Part shown: piece by piece, positions 56,440 through 64,000 of the stretch
Layout of the letters: every line of letters starts with the position of its first letter
Position numbering within the stretch: the stretch's first letter is position 1
Assembly (NCBI RefSeq): GCF_019649055.1
Contig: NW_026570249.1
Coordinates: 620,001 to 684,000 of the forward strand
Length of the DNA stretch: 64,000 nucleotides
Direction: 5' to 3'
Source: Paramacrobiotus metropolitanus
Lineage: Eukaryota; Tardigrada; Eutardigrada; Parachela; Macrobiotidae
Made by a program: the position numbers and the translations under genes
Notes under the pieces: generated by a model
Database searches by the model: none
Told to the model about the DNA's origin: nothing
The model's input: the letters and a program-made list of their open reading frames with translations, nothing else

Positions 56440-59400
56440 TTAAAGCTGTCTCACTGAACAACGTTTTGTCTTAGGGTTTATCAACAAATTTTTGCTGGTA
56501 TTCATCTTCCGACAGTAGGAAACGCAGTTTTTATTCGTCTCGTCCCATCCGCTATCTGTATCCTTCTTTCCATCGCATAAATCCGTGGCTTTCAAACACT
56601 GATTGGTATCCGGCATGGGAAAATACAGATTGCCCTGGCAGTACTTTATACAAACATCCTGCATGTTGGTCGGTGCACTGCCGGTTTCCAGTTTGTGACC
56701 ATTGCATAGCTGGCGTTTATGTATACACTGACCAGATGGATCCATATTAAACAGTTCACCATCCATTTCCGGTACCTACAACACAACACAAGTCGGATTT
56801 TTGCTGCTCATACCAAAATCGTATATGTGATAAATTACGTATACTGATCTATTTTTCAATTTCGGCAAACAGCGACTAAATATCTGCGACAGAAATGTTT
56901 GCTGTAAACTGCGCAAGTTTTTGTACAATAGCTAGCATGAATAATTCAAATTTAAACATTAGTTTTCTACAGGCCGCCACAAGGTTTTTGGAAAGGGGGG
57001 GGTGCTTGCGCGCCCCCCGGCGCAGTTTTGCCAAAAATGCGCCGGGGGGCGCACCATTTTTTGGCCGCCGCCGGGGGGCGCTTAATAAAAAAAATTATTT
57101 TTAATTTATTTTTATTTTCGAACCGTATTTTGGCCCGACAAAAACCGTCGATCGCTACATGGTATTATCCTGTGTCTGGTTTTAAAATGTTTTTGAAGCT
57201 TTGTGAACACGCAGATTACTAAATTCGACCCAAAAATTTCAAATTTCACTAATTTCTGTATTAAAAAATTAAAAAAACGCAGTAAAACCGGCGCCGGGGC
57301 GGCGGAGCCCTTCTCGGCCGTCAGGACGGCGCGCCGGGGGGGGCGGTCAAAAACCCCGGAAAGGGGGGGGGGCGACCGCCGGTGCGCCTCCCTTTCTGGC
57401 GGGCCTGGTTTTCTACTTATCGTAACATAATCAGAAATTGGACGACACATTATATAATAAATAATTTATTTTAATATTGATGGAAGGGCAGGTATTATCA
57501 GTAATTAGTGAGTGACCTTTGGACATGCATCTAGGCAGTTCTGCTTAATCTCATCCCATCCCGTGGTCGTATCATTCCGCCCATCACACAGCCACGTATA
57601 ATGAATACACTGTGAAGTGTCGCCCGTTGGGAAATAGCCCCCTCCAGTGCAGTATTTTTGACACACATCCCGATCGTTTGTGGGGACTTTAGGAGCGTGT
57701 GTACGCCCGTCGCACAGCCAGTCCTTCATCAGACACTGCCCGCTCGGCTCCAGATTGAAATACTTTTGTTCTCCTCCCTCTTGTTTATCAAGGTCACCAC
57801 AGTACTTAATACAGTTGTCCTTGATTTCGTCCGATCCATCACCGCCAGAAAATTTGTTAGCCTTTTTACCATTGCACAGCTCCAGAAAATGGACGCACAT
57901 ATAAGTGGGCGCAATCGCTACGTAACCGCCACCTGAAGCAAATATATTATTATAATAAAAAATATCTTAATACATTAATATTTCAAAAACTGCATTAGTA
58001 AATCTTTAAAAAAATTAAAATGCAGTAAGTCACAAACCCATTACCAAAAGCTGGTTAACTGACCTTTGCAAAATTGCTGGCAGACATTGATATCTTCGCT
58101 ATCATCTTTGTCATCCTTTTTAATACCATCGCACAGATACGCCTTCTTGCTGCACTGTTTCGTTGTAGGCGCATTATAAAGCACTTTTCCACTGTATCGT
58201 TCCCGTTCATTAATAAAGGCATTTTTATAAAGGTCATTGTCGATTTTATCGCACAGCTTCAGACACACATCGGGATTTTCATCCCAACCGTCGTCCATTT
58301 CCACAATCCCGTTACACAGCACCGCCCAGTTCTGCAGATTCTCATCATATGCCACGGTGCTGATGTTCGCCGGGGGCGGTTGACTGGGTATCAGGTAGTC
58401 CTTACATTTATACAGTTTGTTGATGCGGAGAATATCCATATCACTGAGTTTCTGCCGTTGACCGATCTTCGCGCCCTTTTGTTTGGGCAGGATGGTCGGG
58501 TAGTTGCGATTGCGGGAGAAGACATTCCAGCCGTAATGCATGGCCGATTCATAGTCGTAGGGGGTGTCCAGGGTGGTCGCCGCTTGGGCGGTCTGCGCTT
58601 TGAACTGCGCGGCAGTGTCGTCGCCTGTCGCAGACAATGCTTTATAATTATGGTCTGATATGGCTCGCCTTGAAATAAAGTTTGGTAAAACTGGTTACCT
58701 CCTTCTAAATTTTTGGTGTTGATGGTGATGTATTTATCCCGGTCGGGGCGCGCGTGCTCGTGGAAGAATCCCAGTGCATGAAGGAATTCGTGTTGTGTGG
58801 CGCCGAATCCATCTTGACATCCGCGATGCATGGCAATTTCCTGTCGTGATCCCTGCCTGCCCACCATGGAGTGGCAGCTACCAAACACTCAACATTATGT
58901 ACTGGACAGTGGGCAGTGATTAGTCCCGCAGAAACCCGTGATACTACCAGGTGTATTAAAAAATAAATAAACGACTATAAATCGTACCACGCGAGCATGT
59001 ATCTGTGTACGTATGTACGTGTTTATGAAATTCAAATTGACTGTTGTGCGACGTTACTGTTGTGCATTTGCTCGCTAGTCGCTACTGCTATTCGCGATTT
59101 TGTGTTACTTTGATTGCTTAAAATTTCGTTCTTTTCTTTTCGTTTAACCGGTTGTTTTCTGAGTGGAAATAATATTAATTTAATGAGCAATTTCCGATTT
59201 AAACTTGATGCTGACTGTACCTTGTCCCGGCGACGACAGCCAGATAATCGTCCTCGTATTTCCGTGGAACAAATCGTATACACGTCTTCGCTTCGATACC
59301 AGCCATGGCCTCCTTGATGAATTTCGTTTGGCTGTTGCCTGTAAATTGTAGGCATATACGCAGAGTATCACTGGTGCGTAAAACAGAGGCAATGCGGCAA

Positions 59401-60358
59401 TAATAATACTCATACTTTACTGTTCTGGTTCTACTCGCTATATAAATTTTAATAAACGGATGCCTTTCTTAGTGCGCGTATTTGTAAACATATCCGAACT
59501 GATTTGTCTACGCCGTGCTCATATTAATTTTCTCAAAACTTACTGACACTGCGTGACATTTCGTAAGGGACCAAACTGTTGGGCCACAGCAGACTTTCAT
59601 CCTTCACTGCGTTCGCCTACGACAAAAACTCTCCATCTGCCGAAAATCAATGCCGCAAGTTGTAAAAAATGTTTTTAATATAGATTATATGTTACCTGTG
59701 TATGAGCTACACCAATGACCGTAGAGGGATCTATGCCGGCGATGTCCCCTTGAAGCAATCCATCGGATGTATCTTTTACTGGCCATATGGATAACATGTC
59801 TTTGTCAATGTAGTCCCTCCAGTCTAAAACAGCCGCACAAAACGCCAAACGTTAAAATTTTTATGAACTTTAGTACCCAAAAAATGCTTTTCAAGGCACG
59901 TAGGGACATGCATAAAATATTTCATATGCTTTAAATTTTACCGTACGTCTTGCAGTTAATTACGTAGGTTCTTTTGCTCTAACGGCGTCTTAATAACATT
60001 TGCATTAAGAATTTTTATACCGCCTCCGTATTTCCTTGTTATACGCTACCGTCGCAAAAAAAGTTGCAGATATATTTTAAAACTGTGTCATTAGGTTCTG
60101 CATACGTACATATCGTTGAATAGTTGATACAGTAATACTACAGTTACACAGTAACTTGAAAACCAATTTTATGCTATGCTCGAACAAGAGAACGAGCACA
60201 CAAAACGGATACTAAGAGAGCAATATTGTTTTGATCATACCCGCTGGAATGTCGTTATCCAAAAATTCTTTGTCGTCGCTTGATGTTGGTGCCGCTGCAG
60301 CTACGGTAAAGGTTACATATAACAGAAAGATCCTCAGCTGCAAGGAAACTGGAGCCAT
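56440..60358 (-). CDS. Astacin metallopeptidase with LDLa-like modules (8 exons)
   Basis: Exons 60358-60241, 59823-59696, 59616-59544, 59338-59221, 58877-58699, 58624-58064, 57932-57517, 56775-56440; phases 1,0,1,2,1,1,0; 642 residues. Signal peptide (RIFLLYVTFTVAAAA), propeptide with GLLQGDIAG, then the mature protease (LWPNSLVPYEMS). The zinc site is HEFLHALGFFHEHARPDRD (about H175) and the Met-turn is SAMHYG (about M234). It is therefore a secreted zinc endopeptidase of family M12A. The C-terminal 350 residues hold seven modules of the form C-x(5-7)-C-(D/N)-G-...-(D)E-...-C-x(3)-C, related to LDL-receptor class A repeats but with four rather than six cysteines each. The exon 7 donor is weak (AAG|GTCACT); unspliced, translation stops after VTH. 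Intron 7 carries a hAT element. The astacin call is certain; exon borders are inferred. Confidence 0.88.
56970..57407. mobile_element. GC-rich 438-bp hAT-type MITE in an astacin intron
   Basis: Starts CAGGCCGCCACAAGG and ends with the inverse of CAGGCCCGCCAGAAAGG. It is flanked by an exact 8-bp duplication GTTTTCTA (56962-56969 and 57408-57415), the hAT signature. Both ends are extremely GC-rich (GGGGGGCGC runs); the centre is AT-rich. No transposase. Confidence 0.85.
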
Positions 60359-60863
60359 TTTCGATTTGACTAATGTTACCGTACACAAACAGGAATCTTT
60401 TCAGCGATGGACTGGCTGCACGTGAATCTGAAATCTCCAAAATGTGCTGTGCCATACATTATCACATTGTCAATATTGCTTACACATGGAAGTAGCCCAA
60501 GGCACAGGTGCCATTAATAAAAATCAATGCTAAACAAAAGATTTTTACTGCGGGCCAGATTTGTGATTGCAGCAGCATAACATGGCTCGAACAAGTTTCT
60601 ATGGAAGTTCAGAAAAACGGCAAACTGTGTGCGCAACGTGCAAGTATGTTGCGCATATACACATGCTTCATCTAATGTGGAGTGCAGATGCAGTTTAATA
60701 TGAATGATTAGGAATTAAAATTATATATTATTTTTTTAAGTGCAGTTTTACTGTATTTTACTGTAGTATTTGACATCAACTGCTACTGCTTAAACCGGAG
60801 CAGTAGCAGTGTGTACAGTGGACAATCCATATAAATCACAGAATGATAATGCGGAAAAATGTC
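60359..60863. promoter_or_regulatory. Upstream region of the first astacin gene
   Basis: About 500 bp between the ATG of the first astacin gene (60358) and the stop of the second (60864). AT-rich runs at 60715-60770 (TATATATTATTTTTTT) could hold the core promoter. No specific element is identified. Confidence 0.35.
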
Positions 60864-63800
60864 TTATTGCAATAGCAGAGATCTTCTTGCGCGAGGCTTT
60901 ATTAAGCACCGCCTAGATCGGGGATTAACGAAAAGATTTTGTTCGGTGTTCATCAGGTTGCAGTACTTTCGGCAATTCTTCGGCGTCTCATCCCATCCAT
61001 TTTTCGTATCCAGCTTGCCGTCGCATAGATCCGTGGCGCGTAGACATTGTTTTGTGTCCTCCGCCGGAAAGAACAAACTTCCTTTGCAGTATTTTTCACA
61101 GATATCTTCGTTGTTGGTCGAAACCTGACCGCTCTCTATTTGTGCATTACACAATGTTCGTTTATGTAAACACTGCCCCGATGTCTCCTCCAGATTGAAC
61201 AATTCACCGTCCATTCCGGGGACCTGTGAAAATGTTTTCTGTGTAGATAGCACATTTATGTTCTAGCTTACTTACTACCTACAAGCTTGGTTATGCGAAT
61301 GCAGTTATCATGAACTGCACGCTTGCTAAATAATTTTATTGTAGCAAAGAAAATATGCATGAATTCATAAATATGAAAAGATATCTTCGGCCTTGTGCAC
61401 TTCACATATATACGCGTATATTTCAGGAACATTTTTCTTTCGTGTTTTTTTACTCGTACGTAATATACAAAGGTTATATCTCGTATAATTATAAATACTG
61501 GATATATAACTATGAGCTAGGTAAGTCATAAGTATATGCCGTTCATAATACGTCAGAAGGCACAAGTCAGAAAATACACAGCAGAAAATGTATTCATTCA
61601 GGTGCATAAAAACATATCTTATAAAAGCATACCTTCGGACATGCGCTCAAACAGTTCCCTTTCACTTCATCCCATCCGGTGCGAGTATCTTTCCGGCCAT
61701 CGCACAACCACGAATAAATAATACACTGGAAATTGTCACCGGCGGGAAAGTGTCCAGATCCAGTACAATATTTCTTACAATTCTCCGGATCTTCGGACGT
61801 GTCGTTAGGGTCGTTGTCTTTAATTCCGTCGCACAGCCACGTTTTCAGCATGCAGCGCTGTGTCGGTGCTAGGTTGAAGAGGCGTCCGCCGTAGTCTTGC
61901 ATATCCGGCTGTTGACAGTATTTGATGCAGTTGTCCTTATCTTCATCCGACCCATCACCGGCTCCGTTAGGGCGACCGGCGTTGGCAATTTTTCCGTCGC
62001 ACAATTCGGTGAAATGGACGCACTGGTAACTGGGAGCAATCGCCACATAGCCTCCACCTTTGTACAAAAAATAATTAACATTGTATAAGAAACGCACCCA
62101 ATTTTGTGACCAGAGAATGTACTACTTTATTTTTATTTAGGCAGTGTCATCTCGGCGTAGATTTAAAACACGTGGAAAAATTAAATGCAGCAAAATAATT
62201 AAAAATACAATATTGCAATGCATGAACTTTTCCATCAACAGCATGCTACCTATGTAAAGCAATAAATATTGCTTTAAAATAATCGCATTACAGTATAGTA
62301 CATCTGTTAGTTTACTTTAAAACCTGGAGTCTTATTGCAGTTTTTATTGTATTCTTATCCTTCGTGTGCGTACTCGTACATACTAAACGATATAGCCCTA
62401 TACATAAATTTTTTTAAAAATTCGTTTTCATAACTTACTTGTTTATTAAAAATCGGTTTATAAAGGATGAACTATGGCATCGTTTTAGTACCATACCTTT
62501 GCAGAATTTTTTACAAGTTTCCTTGTCTTCGGATACGTCATCAGGACTATCCTGAATTCCATCGCACAACCATGACTTTTGCATGCACCGCTTAGTGGTA
62601 GGCAGGTTAAACAGTCGCTTCCCGCTGTACCGATCGCCCACCCACAAATTCGGATACAGCGCATTATCAATTTTATCGCACAGCTTCAAGCACACATCCG
62701 GATTCTCATCCCAACCGCCTTCCCGGTCGACCTTTCCATTACACAGTATCCACCACTCTTGCTCGTCGTCATCGTAGCTGACCTCGCTAATCTGCACCGG
62801 TTTCGGTTTCTCCTTGTTCAGATACGCTTCGCAGCGGTATAATTTATTGATGCGCAGAATATCCGTGTCGCTTAAATGATCACGCTGTCCGATGCGTTTG
62901 CCCTTTTGTTTCGGAAGGATGGTGGGATAATTACGGTTGACAGCGAAAGCGTTCCAGCCGTAGTGCATAGCGGACTCGTAGTCGTAGGGCGTGTCGAGAG
63001 TCGTGGCTTGTTGTGGAGTTTTAGCGAGGAATTGTAACATCGTTGGTGAATCTGCAAGGGAACTTTAATTACGCATTTAAAATTTGGGCGTCCTATTGAT
63101 TCGGGCAGTTAAATTAGCTGCAAAATTTTAAACTTCTTAAGAAAAGCTAGAGTAACTTAAGAATTAAAGTGTACTACTTGCCTAAATACGCTAACAAAAG
63201 TTTATTATCAGAAATTAAATTATATTTTGCTAAAAGTGTTCAGGTAAACGGCCAAATGCTATATATAAAATTATTGCCAGCTGCTTTTTATTTAATATTC
63301 TATTTTACCATCGTTGTTGAGATTCCTGTGATTGATCCAAATGTACTGATCTCTATCCGATCGGGCGTGCTCATGATAAAAACCCAGAACGTGGAGAAAT
63401 TCGTGTTGAGTGGCGCCTAAACCGTCCCGGCAACCGCGATTCATGCTCACTTCCTGTCGGGAGCCTTGTCGTCCCACCATAGAACTGCAGCTGTAAATCG
63501 AAAAATCTGAAATAATTTACAGTATTACGAAAGATTTTATTGCTATTTAAATAAACGATTAATAAAAGCGATTGTCATTCGATAATATTATATAGTATTT
63601 CAGTTCATGACACTTGGTTGTGCAACAGCATCCAAACACTAAATCGAAGGTAGGTTAATTTGATAATTGTTTTTAAAACTCTTCAGACAAAACGTTTTAC
63701 AGTACTAATAGCGAACATGGCTTACTCCAATCCAGCAATGATCGCAATAAAGTCCTCCTCATATTTTCTTGGAATAAATCGTACGCAAGTTTTCGCTTCT

Positions 63801-64000
63801 ATGCCAGCTAGAGCTTGTTTGATGAAATCCACGTCCACATTTCCTATATATTTATTACGAGTAATTAATTTCAATTGTATACCGTTATTTATGAAGGTAA
63901 ATCTACAAAATTTGCATATACTACTGCTACAACTCAACATTCTTTACTGACTTACGAAATTGCCTTGACATCTCATAAGGAATCAAACCATTTGGCCATA
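60864..64000 (-). CDS. Second astacin-LDLa-like gene (5' part outside window)
   Basis: Paralogue of the gene at 56440-60358, same strand. Exons seen: (64000)-63956, 63843-63726, 63490-63309, 63051-62497, 62057-61633, 61223-60864. Intron phases match those of the first gene (1,2,1,1,0). The 63843-63726 exon has exactly the same length (118 bp) as its counterpart. The mature protease starts with WPNGLIPYEMS. The zinc motif HEFLHVLGFYHEHARSDRD and Met-turn SAMHYG are intact, followed by the same series of seven four-cysteine modules and a basic tail (KPRARRSLLLQ) that the first copy lacks. Donors here are normal, including AAG|GTATGC at the end of the 62057-61633 exon. The signal peptide and propeptide lie beyond the right edge. 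Confidence 0.88.

Overview
The window is animal nuclear DNA: genes have GT-AG introns, coding islands sit in AT-rich sequence, and much of the span is mobile elements. No bacterial-style operon, CRISPR array, tRNA or rRNA gene was found. Secreted astacin peptidases with LDL-receptor-A-like tails, and a Tudor-like/F-box-like gene that resembles (from memory) a large uncharacterised tardigrade family, make a tardigrade or related ecdysozoan my best guess. That assignment is inference.

Layout. 1-7561: Ty3/gypsy element A on the plus strand, cut by the left edge. It has a pol reading frame (RT and RNase H), a lost integrase core, a long non-coding 3' region with seven regularly spaced hairpins, and a 3' LTR. 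8341-11331: a jockey/CR1-like LINE with an APE endonuclease. 12234-15262: an R2-like LINE (zinc finger, RT, restriction-like endonuclease) on the minus strand, with a 90-bp tandem array beyond its 3' end. 16054-18591: a decayed second gypsy element (B), minus strand. 18605-24583: terminal-inverted-repeat elements, a palindromic satellite, a LINE 3' fragment, and a broken copy of the last exon of the TANGO6-like gene that lies at 47.6-51.8 kb. 28678-31992: the Tudor-like/F-box-like gene, split by a TA-flanked element. 32.5-35.0 kb: repeats, a near-perfect hairpin and an LTR relic carrying a hAT-like insertion. 35410-40430: an LTR element with gag-like coding only, bounded by a 4-bp target duplication and sharing LTR sequence with element A. 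40775-43840: two copies of one TA-flanked element, a 371-bp foldback element and a dispersed repeat.

The right quarter holds the host genes. A four-exon TANGO6/Rtp1-like HEAT-repeat gene (minus) lies head to head with a cyclophilin gene (plus) that can be read with two different N-termini. Next come a two-exon secreted proline-rich protein (minus) and two tandem paralogous astacin genes (minus). The first astacin gene is complete (eight exons, 642 residues predicted). The second runs off the right edge. They share exon borders and intron phases, so they arose by tandem duplication.

Exon borders are my own reading of GT/AG signals checked by phase arithmetic. No transcript data were available. 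Family names come from motifs and memory, not from a search.
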